Source: Pseudocolwellia sp048296855 (lineage in GTDB: Bacteria > Pseudomonadota > Gammaproteobacteria > Enterobacterales > Alteromonadaceae). From it: a DNA stretch of 64,000 nt. The stretch lies in the NCBI GenBank assembly GCA_048296855.1, contig CP182631.1; one strand, given 5' to 3'. Of this stretch, positions 44,185 through 52,784 are shown piece after piece. The translations under genes and the position numbers were made by a program. Position 1 is the first letter of the stretch, and every line of letters begins with the position of its first letter. The notes below the pieces were generated by a model. It worked only from the letters and a program-made list of their open reading frames with translations. It was not told where the DNA came from and ran no database searches.

Positions 44185-47037
44185 ATGAGATATTTGATTA
44201 CCTTCTTCATGTTAATAGGTTTGTCATGTAATGCTTTTGCTGTTTTAAATACAGATCTAAGCGCTGAAAGAATTTATTTATCTGGCAAAGGCCCTAGTGA
44301 TGCTATTGCTTGGCAATTTATGTGTTCAGAAGGGCGCAAGTGTGGCCAATGGACAACTATTCCTGTGCCCTCTAACTGGGAACAACATGGCTTTGGTAAT
44401 TACAATTATGGCCATGATTTACCTGCTGAAAAGCATGATGAAGTCGGTACTTATAAAACTACTTTTTTTGTTAAAAATGAGTGGAAAGAAAAACACATTC
44501 GTTTAGTGTTCGAAGGGTCGATGACCGAAACCACGGTTTACCTTAATGGTAAAAAACTGGGGATGTCGCATTTTGGCGGCTATGTGCCATTTCGCCATGA
44601 TTTAACCAAAGAAAAAGACACTTTAAAATACGGTGAAAAAAATGAATTAACCGTTGTCGTCGCAAAAAAGCCAAGTAACGAAAGTTTAGATCATGCTGAG
44701 CGTAAAGCCGACTATTGGGTATTTGGCGGTATTTATCGTCCAGTTTATTTAGAAGTACAAAATAAAAGTTTTGTTAATCGTGTTGCCATTGACGCCAAAG
44801 CCGATGGTTCATTCGCTTTAGACGTATTTCCACAGTTAAATTACATCACTAAATTTAAAAAAACACCGTCAATTTACGTTGATGAAGTTTATGCACAAAT
44901 CTACAGTTTAGACGGTAAAAAAATTGGCAAAGCTATGTCAACGCCAATGTTACATGGCAGCGGCCGTATTCGTTTTAATACTAAAGTAAATAACCACAAA
45001 ATATGGTCCCCTGAATTTCCCAACTTATACACAGTAAAAGTTGAGTTACGTAAAGCTGGTCAAACTATTTCACAATATCAGCAAAAATTTGGCTTTCGCA
45101 CCTTTGAATTAAGAAGACAAGACGGCTTTTATTTAAACGGTAAAAAATTACTTATTAAAGGTGTAAACCGTAACGGTTTTGACCCAATTAATGGTCGCGC
45201 GCTTGATAAAGAAAAAGTATGGAATGATGCCCGTGCGATTAAAGCGGCAAATATGAATTTAGTACGCTCGCATTTACCGCCTACTACTGAATTTATGCAA
45301 GCGTGTGACGAATTAGGTTTGTTGGTGATCACAGAATTAACGAACTGGCACGACCCATGGATCGATACACCAATTGCTCGTAACATCGCTTATGAAATTG
45401 TAACTAAGTACCAAAATCACCCATCGGTTATTTTATGGGCGAATGGTAACGAAAGTGGCTTTAACCTGGAAATTGACGACTTTTATCATTTAGTTGATTT
45501 GCAAGACCGTCCGGTTATTCATCCGTGGACTAATTTTGAAGATATTGAAACTTTTCATTATCCAAAATATAAAGAGTTATTAGAAAAGCTCGCCGCACCA
45601 ACAGTATTTTTACCAACCGAATTTTTACATGGTTTATATGACGGTGGTCATGGCGCTGGTTTAGAAGATTACTGGGGCGCTATTCGTCAATCACCAACCG
45701 GTGCCGGTGGTGTTTTATGGTGTTGGGGTGACGCGGCGTTATCGCGCACCGATAAAAATGGTGAATTTGATACTGCTGGTAATATGTCGTCAGACGGCAT
45801 TGTCGGCCCTAATGGTGAAAAAGAAGCGAGCTTTTATACGATCCGCGATATTTGGTCACCTATTCAACTTGGTCAACGTAAATTAAGCAAAAACTTCTCA
45901 GGTAAATTGCCAATAGAGAACCGCTATGCAGAAACTAACTTAAGCGCTTGTCATTTTACATGGCGTTTAGTGAATTATTCACAGGCCAAAGATCCTGAAG
46001 TTAATACCACTATTTTTGCACAAGGTGAGTTGCACGGCCCTGCTGTTTTAGCGGGTAAATCGGGGGTATTAAACTTAACTTTGCCAAATAACTGGCAACA
46101 AGCTGACGCTTTAGAATTAACTGCTTATCACCCACGTGGTGGTGAAGTTATGCAATGGTCGCTGCCGATAGAAAAAGAACAGCGTGCTATTACTAATAAC
46201 AAAGTGATTGTTGAGCAAATCAATGGCAATCCATTTGAATTTAAAATTGGCCAACAAGTATGGAAATTTTCAGAAAAAACAGGTTTGTTAATTAGCAGCA
46301 GTGTTAATGGCCAAGCCTCTGGTTTAGCTAATGGCCCGGTATTATACGGCGCAACAGTTGAAGAAAAATTAAATTTTTCAACTGATTGGCAAGCAAGTGC
46401 TGAGCAAAAAAATGGTCAATATTTGATTAAATCATCGAATGGACAGGGTGACTTTTTTACCTGGATCATTGCCGACAATGGCTCTGTAACCCTTGATTAT
46501 CAATTTGCTGAAATTGATAAAGCATTAAAGTATTTAGCCGTTGGTTTTGATTTACCAGAAAACAATGTTGTGGCAAAAACTTGGTTAGGCAACGGGCCTT
46601 ATCGTGTTTGGGCAAATCGCTTAAAAGGTGCTAACTACGGTATTTGGCAAAATAACTATAACGATAAACTTACCGGCTTAAATTTATGGGGTACGCCTGA
46701 ATTTAAAGGTATTTTTGCTGACGTTGACTGGATGAAATTAACCTTAAAGTCAGATACTTCATTAATTATTGATACGCAAGCTGAAAGCTATGTAGGTGTA
46801 TTACAACCGAGCAATACCATTGCTACCACGCCGGTACATCCGAAAAAACTACCAAGAGAAGGTGATGCACCACTGCATGCAGTATGGAATTACCCCGATG
46901 CTGGTGGCTTACATTTTTTCCATAAATTACCTGGTGTCGGTACTAAATTTACCTATGCAGAAGATCTTGGCCCACAAGGTCAAGCGACAAAAGTGCATGG
47001 CGGTATTGCTGGTAAAGTGATTTTTCAACTTCACTAA
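44185..47037 (+). CDS. GH2 family beta-galactosidase-like glycoside hydrolase
   Basis: 950 residues with a signal peptide ending at CNAFA. N-terminal sugar-binding beta-sandwich (SNWEQHGFGNYNYGH, LVFEGSMTETTVYLNGKKLG), immunoglobulin-like linker ending with SPEFPNLYTVKVEL, then a TIM barrel with KGVNRNGFDPINGRALD, acid/base Glu423 in WANGNESG and probable nucleophile Glu479 in LPTEFLHG, and a C-terminal beta-galactosidase small-chain-like region. Probably periplasmic exo-acting. Substrate could be a beta-galactoside from agar/porphyran-like or other algal oligosaccharides, by analogy with its GH117 and GH29 partners. Confidence 0.88.
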   Translation: MRYLITFFMLIGLSCNAFAVLNTDLSAERIYLSGKGPSDAIAWQFMCSEGRKCGQWTTIPVPSNWEQHGFGNYNYGHDLPAEKHDEVGTYKTTFFVKNEWKEKHIRLVFEGSMTETTVYLNGKKLGMSHFGGYVPFRHDLTKEKDTLKYGEKNELTVVVAKKPSNESLDHAERKADYWVFGGIYRPVYLEVQNKSFVNRVAIDAKADGSFALDVFPQLNYITKFKKTPSIYVDEVYAQIYSLDGKKIGKAMSTPMLHGSGRIRFNTKVNNHKIWSPEFPNLYTVKVELRKAGQTISQYQQKFGFRTFELRRQDGFYLNGKKLLIKGVNRNGFDPINGRALDKEKVWNDARAIKAANMNLVRSHLPPTTEFMQACDELGLLVITELTNWHDPWIDTPIARNIAYEIVTKYQNHPSVILWANGNESGFNLEIDDFYHLVDLQDRPVIHPWTNFEDIETFHYPKYKELLEKLAAPTVFLPTEFLHGLYDGGHGAGLEDYWGAIRQSPTGAGGVLWCWGDAALSRTDKNGEFDTAGNMSSDGIVGPNGEKEASFYTIRDIWSPIQLGQRKLSKNFSGKLPIENRYAETNLSACHFTWRLVNYSQAKDPEVNTTIFAQGELHGPAVLAGKSGVLNLTLPNNWQQADALELTAYHPRGGEVMQWSLPIEKEQRAITNNKVIVEQINGNPFEFKIGQQVWKFSEKTGLLISSSVNGQASGLANGPVLYGATVEEKLNFSTDWQASAEQKNGQYLIKSSNGQGDFFTWIIADNGSVTLDYQFAEIDKALKYLAVGFDLPENNVVAKTWLGNGPYRVWANRLKGANYGIWQNNYNDKLTGLNLWGTPEFKGIFADVDWMKLTLKSDTSLIIDTQAESYVGVLQPSNTIATTPVHPKKLPREGDAPLHAVWNYPDAGGLHFFHKLPGVGTKFTYAEDLGPQGQATKVHGGIAGKVIFQLH

Positions 47038-47117
47038 TTAGCAGAAATAACAGGTAAAAGCGCTGAACTTATATAACAAACAGTTTTGGCGCTTATTTCC
47101 TTTACAAGGTGAACATT

Positions 47118-48653
47118 ATGAACAATAAAAACATCGTCAGCTTGCTTAAATCAGTACGTAAGGTATTAATTACTAGCTTAATGTTAATACCCGTTGTTGG
47201 TGGTGCTAATGTTCGTGCAGCAGAAACTTATCAAGCTAACTGGCAGTCGTTAGCCAAACATGAAGCGGCGCCAGAATGGTTTCAAGACGCTAAACTGGGT
47301 ATTTATTTTCACTGGGGCCCTTATAGTGTGCCAGCATTTGGCAGTGCTTGGTATCCCGGTAATATGTACCGAAAAGGTCATCCGGTGAACAAACACCATA
47401 TAAAAAAATACGGCCTAGTTGAAGAGTTTGGTTATGAAGATTTTATTCCAATGTTTAAAGCGGAAAAATTTGACCCCGCAGAATGGGCGCAATTATTTAA
47501 AGCCTCAGGGGCAAAATTTGCCGGCCCAGTAGCGCAACATCATGACGGTTTTGCCATGTGGAACAGCAAGGTAAACCCGTGGAACGCTGCTGACATGGGG
47601 CCAAAACGTGACATTTTAGGTGACTTATTCAGTGAGCTGAAAAAACAAGATATCAAAACCATTGCGACTTTTCACCATGCCCGCAATGGCCAGCGCAATA
47701 AAGCCCCTTTAGCGCCGGGGATGACTGACTTTAATAGCCATTATCCTTATTATCCAAGTTCACCAACCGCAACCACAGATCCTAAATTACGTAAATTATT
47801 TGGTAATTTTGAACATATCGAAGAATTTAACCAGTACTGGTTAGCACAAGTTAATGAAGTGGTGGATAACTATTCACCGGATATTATTTGGTTTGATTCT
47901 TGGTTAAATATGCTACCAGAGAGTTATCGTCAAAAAATGGCGGCGCATTATTTTAATCACGCCCACAAAACGAAACAAGAAGTGGTTACTGTGCACAAAC
48001 ATAACGATATGCCGATGTCGTTAAGTGTTTTAGATTTTGAACAAGGTGGTCGTCGCGACCTGCACCCGCAACCTTGGATGACCGATATCACCCTTGGTGA
48101 AAGCCGTTGGTCATATATTGAAGATGAAAAATACAAACCTGCCGAGCTGGTTATTCGTAACATGATTGATGTTTGGAGCAAAAACGGCACTGTGTTATTA
48201 AACATATCACCACGCGCCGATGGCGTAATTAATCAAACACAACGTGACTCATTAAAAACCATTGGTGACTGGTTAAAAGTGCACGGTGAAGCGGTTTACG
48301 ATACTCGCCCGTTCGACACTTATGGTTATGGTAATGCTGGCAGTGACAATAGCTCACATGACGGCCAGTCAGCAACTATTCAATATTCAGCAGAAGATCT
48401 GCGTTTTACGGTCGCCAAAGACAATAAAGCGATGTATATCTTTTTCTTGGGTAAACCAGCTGCGGGTAAAAAGATAAAAATAAAAGCGCTCGGCCGCCAT
48501 CGTTATACACCACGCTCAGCAGTGAAAAACGTTACTTTATTAGGTAATGGTGCCAACGTTGAATGGCTTGATGATGCCTACAGCTTTAATTTAATTATGC
48601 CTAAAACTGGCATGAACGACATTGCCACGGTATTTAAATTAGAGCTTGAATAG
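47118..48653 (+). CDS. GH29 alpha-L-fucosidase-like glycoside hydrolase
   Basis: 511 residues from the ATG at 47118, preferred over the GTG at 47109 because AAGGTGA is well spaced from it; signal peptide to about residue 37 (NVRAAETYQ). GH29 signatures: WFQDAKLGIYFHWGPYSVPAFGSAWYP, QHHDGFAMW, FHHARNG, and DIIWFDSW with Asp260 as probable nucleophile; a C-terminal beta-sandwich follows. GH29 covers alpha-L-fucosidases and alpha-L-galactosidases; the latter were found in porphyran loci, so L-galactose cleavage is possible. Same operon as uxaC and the GH2 gene. Confidence 0.9.
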   Translation: MNNKNIVSLLKSVRKVLITSLMLIPVVGGANVRAAETYQANWQSLAKHEAAPEWFQDAKLGIYFHWGPYSVPAFGSAWYPGNMYRKGHPVNKHHIKKYGLVEEFGYEDFIPMFKAEKFDPAEWAQLFKASGAKFAGPVAQHHDGFAMWNSKVNPWNAADMGPKRDILGDLFSELKKQDIKTIATFHHARNGQRNKAPLAPGMTDFNSHYPYYPSSPTATTDPKLRKLFGNFEHIEEFNQYWLAQVNEVVDNYSPDIIWFDSWLNMLPESYRQKMAAHYFNHAHKTKQEVVTVHKHNDMPMSLSVLDFEQGGRRDLHPQPWMTDITLGESRWSYIEDEKYKPAELVIRNMIDVWSKNGTVLLNISPRADGVINQTQRDSLKTIGDWLKVHGEAVYDTRPFDTYGYGNAGSDNSSHDGQSATIQYSAEDLRFTVAKDNKAMYIFFLGKPAAGKKIKIKALGRHRYTPRSAVKNVTLLGNGANVEWLDDAYSFNLIMPKTGMNDIATVFKLELE

Positions 48654-48702
48654 CTCACGCTGATTAAACACTTAAAAAATAAAATAACAGAGGTGCTTTT
48701 TT

Positions 48703-49545
48703 ATGACCATTGAATATGAAACGCGTTATGCAATTAGCCCAACCGAAGCTAAGCAGTTTGACACTGAGCAGCTAAGAGAAGCTTTTATTGCTGATAATTT
48801 ATTTACAAAAGACACGATAAATTTAATTTATACACATTACGACCGCTTTATTGTTGGTGGGATTTTACCGGTTGGCGTAACTTTAAAATTAGAGTCGTTT
48901 GAGCCACTTAAAAGTGAACATTTTTTAGCTCGCCGTGAACTTGGCATTGTGAATGTTGGTAGAAGTGGTGTGGTTAAAGTTGACGGTACAGAATACACAA
49001 TCAAGCATAAAGAAGCGCTTTATATTGGTGCTGGCGCCGAAGAGGTGTTTTTTAGTAGTGTTGATCCGACCGCACCTGCACGTTTTTACATTAATTCAGC
49101 GCCTGCGCATCATCACTATCCAACGAAAAAAATAACGATGACGGAGGCGAATGTACTGAATATGGGGTCAGCAGCTACCTCAAATGAAAGAACCATTGCA
49201 CAACTTATTGTGCAAGGCGTGGTTGATACTTGCCAATTACAAATGGGCGTGACTTCTTTAAAAAGCGGCAGTGTTTGGAATACTATGCCAGCGCATCAGC
49301 ATGATCGCCGTATGGAAGCCTATTTATATTTTGATTTAGCCCTCGACCAAGCTGTTGCTCATTTTATGGGGGAACCAGAGCAAACGCGAGTGTTATGGCT
49401 AACTAATGAGCAAGTTGCAATATCGCCACCTTGGTCAATTCATTGTGGTTCAGGTTCAGCAAGTTATTCATTTGTATGGGGTATGGTGGGTGAAAACTTA
49501 GATTACAACGACATGGATAAATATCAAGCATCGCAATTACGTTAG
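48703..49545 (+). CDS. kduI: 5-dehydro-4-deoxy-D-glucuronate isomerase
   Basis: Cupin-fold zinc isomerase acting on unsaturated-uronate breakdown products; also reported to convert hexuronates. 280 residues, matching E. coli KduI (278). Starts MTIEYETRYAISPTEAKQFD; metal site in MPAHQHDRRMEAYLYFD and a further His in SPPWSIHCGSGS. With UxaC this gives two uronate isomerases in one operon, while kduD, kdgK and eda are absent from the window. Confidence 0.95.
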   Translation: MTIEYETRYAISPTEAKQFDTEQLREAFIADNLFTKDTINLIYTHYDRFIVGGILPVGVTLKLESFEPLKSEHFLARRELGIVNVGRSGVVKVDGTEYTIKHKEALYIGAGAEEVFFSSVDPTAPARFYINSAPAHHHYPTKKITMTEANVLNMGSAATSNERTIAQLIVQGVVDTCQLQMGVTSLKSGSVWNTMPAHQHDRRMEAYLYFDLALDQAVAHFMGEPEQTRVLWLTNEQVAISPPWSIHCGSGSASYSFVWGMVGENLDYNDMDKYQASQLR

Positions 49546-49607
49546 TTTTGAAATATGCGAAAAAGCATAACTAAATCAATAATAAGCTTTTCAACACAGA
49601 GAAAACT

Positions 49608-50597
49608 ATGTTTGTAAAAATGTTAAGTAAATGCGCGGGGCTGTTCTTTTTATTGCTCTTAACAAGTTGTAATAATATTAAAGAAGCTAGCGTATTACGT
49701 GTTGCTCATACCTTAGATATTCAACATTCTGTGCATAAAGCATTAACCTATATGAGCGAAAGGCTGGAACATTATTCGCAAGGTAAAATGCGTTTAAAAA
49801 TTTATCCTAATGGTCAGTTGGGCTCTGAGCGTGAACTGGTTGAATTACTACAAATTGGCAGTTTAGCGATGACCAAAGTTTCTGCGGCAACCCTTGAAGG
49901 TTTTGTTGACGATATGCGTTTATTTGGTCTGCCTTATGTATTTACTAGTAGTGCGCAGCGCTGGCAAATATTAGAAAGTGATATCGGCCAAGACATTCTT
50001 AATTCACTTGAGTCTGCACGCTTATTGGGGCTTGGATATTTTGACGCGGGTAGTCGTAGTTTTTATACTTGTCATAAAATGGTGAATTCACCTGCTGATA
50101 TTCAAGGGCTTAAAATTCGCGTATTGAACAGCCAAAATGCGGTAAATATGGTCAATGCTTTGGGTGGTTCAGCCACGCCAATCAGCTGGGGCGAATTATA
50201 TGCCGCATTACAACAAGGCGTTGTCGAAGGCGCTGAAAATAACCCGCCTAGTTTTTATTCTTCCCGTCATTATGAAATATGTAAAAACTATTCACTCGAT
50301 GAGCATACTGCTATTCCTGATATAGTCATTATCAGCCAGCATATTTTTAACAACTTAACAGAGCAGCAAAAAGGCTGGCTTAAATTGGCAATGCGTGATG
50401 CAGTGAGCAAGCAAAAAATGCTCTGGCAGCAAGCTGAAAACGACGCTTTAGCGGAAGTAAAAAAAGCAGGTGTTAGTGTGATTTACCCTGACAAAGCACC
50501 TTTTATCAAAGCGGTAAGTCACCTGCATGCTCAGTATAATAATACTGTTGTTGGGCAATATCTGCAGCGTATTCGCACATTAGAAAGGCAAGAGTGA
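49608..50597 (+). CDS. dctP: TRAP transporter solute-binding protein DctP
   Basis: 329 residues. N-terminal signal with a lipobox-like LLTSC, so perhaps lipid-anchored, unlike most DctP proteins. The binding domain has RLKIYPNGQLGSERELVELLQIG, GLKIRVLNSQNAVNMVNALGGSATPISWGELYAALQQGVVEGAENN, the standard fold core with the substrate-binding Arg. The GAENNPPSF ending and the uronate enzymes point to a uronate-like ligand (inference). Confidence 0.92.
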   Translation: MFVKMLSKCAGLFFLLLLTSCNNIKEASVLRVAHTLDIQHSVHKALTYMSERLEHYSQGKMRLKIYPNGQLGSERELVELLQIGSLAMTKVSAATLEGFVDDMRLFGLPYVFTSSAQRWQILESDIGQDILNSLESARLLGLGYFDAGSRSFYTCHKMVNSPADIQGLKIRVLNSQNAVNMVNALGGSATPISWGELYAALQQGVVEGAENNPPSFYSSRHYEICKNYSLDEHTAIPDIVIISQHIFNNLTEQQKGWLKLAMRDAVSKQKMLWQQAENDALAEVKKAGVSVIYPDKAPFIKAVSHLHAQYNNTVVGQYLQRIRTLERQE

Positions 50598-50600
50598 TCG

Positions 50601-51107
50601 ATGTTTAAATTAAATCAATGGTTAGAAAAGCTTTTGGAAAATTGTTTAGCTTTGTTAATGGGGGCGACGGTGTTAACCGTGTTATGGCAAGTGTTTTCTC
50701 GATATATTTTGCAAAGCCCAAGTTCAGTTTCAGAAGAGGTGTCGCGGTTTTTACTGATTTGGTTAGGAATTTTAGGGGCGACCTACTGCTACCAAAAAAA
50801 TTCTCATTTAAGTCTCGACTTGCTTGCTAGTAAATTGTCGGCGCGCGGCAAAATTAAACTAAATATTTTTACACATCTAGTGGTTTTTTCCTTCGCGCTA
50901 ATGGCCTTAATTATTGGCGGTATTAATTTGATGATCACAACATTTGAACCTGTGCAAACCTCAGCGATATTAGGTTTAAAGGTGGCTTATGTTTATAGTG
51001 TTATACCATTGGCAGGTTTGTTATTTTGCTTAATCGCGGCGAATAATATTATAACGGCCGTTATTAAATTAATTAAACCACAAGTAGGGGCACAGCATGG
51101 AGTTTAG
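50601..51107 (+). CDS. dctQ: TRAP transporter small permease DctQ
   Basis: 168 residues, four hydrophobic helices. Contains VLTVLWQVFSRYILQSPSSVSEEVSRFLLIWLGILGATYCY and the family's HLSLDLL, typical of DctQ. Links the binding protein and large permease. Starts 3 nt after dctP and its end overlaps dctM by 11 nt, indicating coupled expression. Confidence 0.92.
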   Translation: MFKLNQWLEKLLENCLALLMGATVLTVLWQVFSRYILQSPSSVSEEVSRFLLIWLGILGATYCYQKNSHLSLDLLASKLSARGKIKLNIFTHLVVFSFALMALIIGGINLMITTFEPVQTSAILGLKVAYVYSVIPLAGLLFCLIAANNIITAVIKLIKPQVGAQHGV

Positions 51108-52395
51108 TGGCTTAATACTGATCATTGTTTTTTTCTTATTATTAGTACTGAATGTACCGATAAGTTTTTGTATTGGCATGTCGACTATCGCGGCAATGTT
51201 AATCAGTATCGATTTTTTACCAGCTACCACCACTATCGCACAGCGTATGATGAGTGGCTTAGACAGCTTCGCTTTGCTTTCTATACCACTGTTTGTGTTG
51301 TCGGGGTTATTAATGGGGCAAGGTGGGATTGCGCGCAAACTTATTGACTGTGCGCTGGCGCTCATTGGTATGTTGCCTGGTGGTTTGGCGTTAGTGAATA
51401 TTGCTTCATGTACTTTATTTGGCAGTATTTCGGGCTCGGCGGTGGCGGCAACTAGCGCTATTGGCAGTTTTATGATCCCTGAGATGGAAAAAAAAGGTTA
51501 TAATAAAAACTTTGCTACAGCAGTTACGGCAGCTGCGGCAACGACTGGGTTGATTATTCCGCCGAGCAATATTTTAATTGTTTATGCCATTGCTAGTGGT
51601 GGCGTTTCAATATCGGCGTTATTTATTGCTGGTTATCTACCCGGTATTTTATTGTCGCTGCTGTTAATGATGGTGTGTGCTAGTTATGCAATAAAACATA
51701 ATTACCCAACCGAACTTGCTTTACCATTGGCGCTGGTGCTAAAAAAAATAGTGGCAGCGGTGCCTAGTTTATTACTTATTTTTATTGTGATTGGCGGCAT
51801 TATTGGTGGTGTTTTTACCGCGACAGAAGCCGGCGCTATTGCTGTTTTATATTCATTAATCTTAGCTATACTGGTTTATAAACAAGTAAAGATATCAGAG
51901 TTAAAAGCGATATTAATCAAATCGAGTGAAATTTCAGCAATCGTTTTATTGTTAATCGCGACTTCTTCTGCGATGTCTTGGATGTTGTCATATGAAAACA
52001 TTCCCGAAATTATCAGTAATGCGTTAATGACCATCAGTGAAAACCCGATCATTATTTTACTGATCATCAATTTAATTTTGATTATTGTCGGTGCGTTTAT
52101 GGATATGAGCCCGGCGGTATTAATATTCACCCCGATATTTTTACCGATTGCAGAAAGTTTAGGTATGTCACCCATTCATTTTGGCATTATGTTGGTACTT
52201 AACTTATCAATTGGCTTATGTTCACCGCCAGTAGGTGCGGTATTATTTGTTGGCTGTTCAGTGGGTAATACCAGTATTGACAAAATTATCAAACCTATGA
52301 TGCCATTATACTTTGCGATGTTTGTCGCGCTAATGTTAGTGACCTTTTTCCCGATGTTCAGCGAGTTTTTACCACGTGCTTTTGGCTTAATGTAA
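51097..52395 (+). CDS. dctM: TRAP transporter large permease DctM
   Basis: 432 residues, about twelve helices; sodium-driven transport channel. Family segments: SGLDSFALLSIPLFVLSGLLMGQGGIARKL, FGSISGSAVAATSAIGSFMIPEM, ATTGLIIPPSNILIVYAIASGGVSI, FTATEAGAIAVLYSL and the late LGMSPIHFGIMLVLNLSIGLCSPPVGAVLFVG. Last gene of the uxaC operon; a terminator lies at 52736. Confidence 0.95.
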   Translation: MEFSGLILIIVFFLLLVLNVPISFCIGMSTIAAMLISIDFLPATTTIAQRMMSGLDSFALLSIPLFVLSGLLMGQGGIARKLIDCALALIGMLPGGLALVNIASCTLFGSISGSAVAATSAIGSFMIPEMEKKGYNKNFATAVTAAAATTGLIIPPSNILIVYAIASGGVSISALFIAGYLPGILLSLLLMMVCASYAIKHNYPTELALPLALVLKKIVAAVPSLLLIFIVIGGIIGGVFTATEAGAIAVLYSLILAILVYKQVKISELKAILIKSSEISAIVLLLIATSSAMSWMLSYENIPEIISNALMTISENPIIILLIINLILIIVGAFMDMSPAVLIFTPIFLPIAESLGMSPIHFGIMLVLNLSIGLCSPPVGAVLFVGCSVGNTSIDKIIKPMMPLYFAMFVALMLVTFFPMFSEFLPRAFGLM

Positions 52396-52486
52396 AAGGG
52401 TTAATATACATTTTATTTAAGGCATTAGATTATGATCTGATTTAATTAATCAGGACACTAAAATAATGGACAATAATCCAATATAT

Positions 52487-52543
52487 ACCTGTTACCAATC
52501 GATAGGCTATTTCAGAGCACTTGAGCGATATCAAGGCTAATGG
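52487..52543. repeat. Dispersed repeat B, copy 2
   Basis: ACCTGTTACCAATC ... CTATTTCAGAG, ACTTGAGCGATA, TCAAGGCTAATGG aligns with 9585-9655 with small gaps. Together the two copies lie 43 kb apart. Confidence 0.65.
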
Positions 52544-52735
52544 TCGTTCTCTTATAAAAAGCATTGTTGATTAAGTGATTTTACTGAACAGCTTGCTCAA
52601 GTGGATGGTAATATTGTTGTTGATGCTCTTTAGTTTATTTTAGCCATAAACCCGATACCTGATGTGCAGGCGGCGCACAATATTGCCCAGAGCCTTTATG
52701 AATACTAACGCGAGACGAAAAGTTTTTCTCAAAAA

Positions 52736-52770
52736 CAAAAAAGGTACTTACAATTATAAGTACCTTTTTT
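52736..52770. terminator. Bidirectional terminator between dctM and TonB receptor
   Basis: Stem AAGGTACTTA / TAAGTACCTT (10 bp) with CAATTA-type loop, flanked by A tract on the left and TTTTTT on the right, so it works in both directions between convergent genes. Confidence 0.9.
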
Positions 52771-52784
52771 AATGTTTTATTTTT

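Larger units (their letters stand above)
52396..52784. other. Intergenic region with repeat B and possible gene remnant
   Basis: 389 bp between convergent dctM and TonB receptor genes. Contains repeat B copy 2, then about 52570-52710 a possible decayed reading frame: LSDFTEQLAQVDGNIVVDAL, a TAG stop, then FILAINPIPDVQAAHNIAQS to a final stop. I do not recognise it. The terminator at 52736 ends the region. Confidence 0.45.

Noticed and set aside
52440..52534. Short ATG frame running through repeat B
   Set aside because: Codes only about 24 residues ending within the repeat; no evidence of translation.
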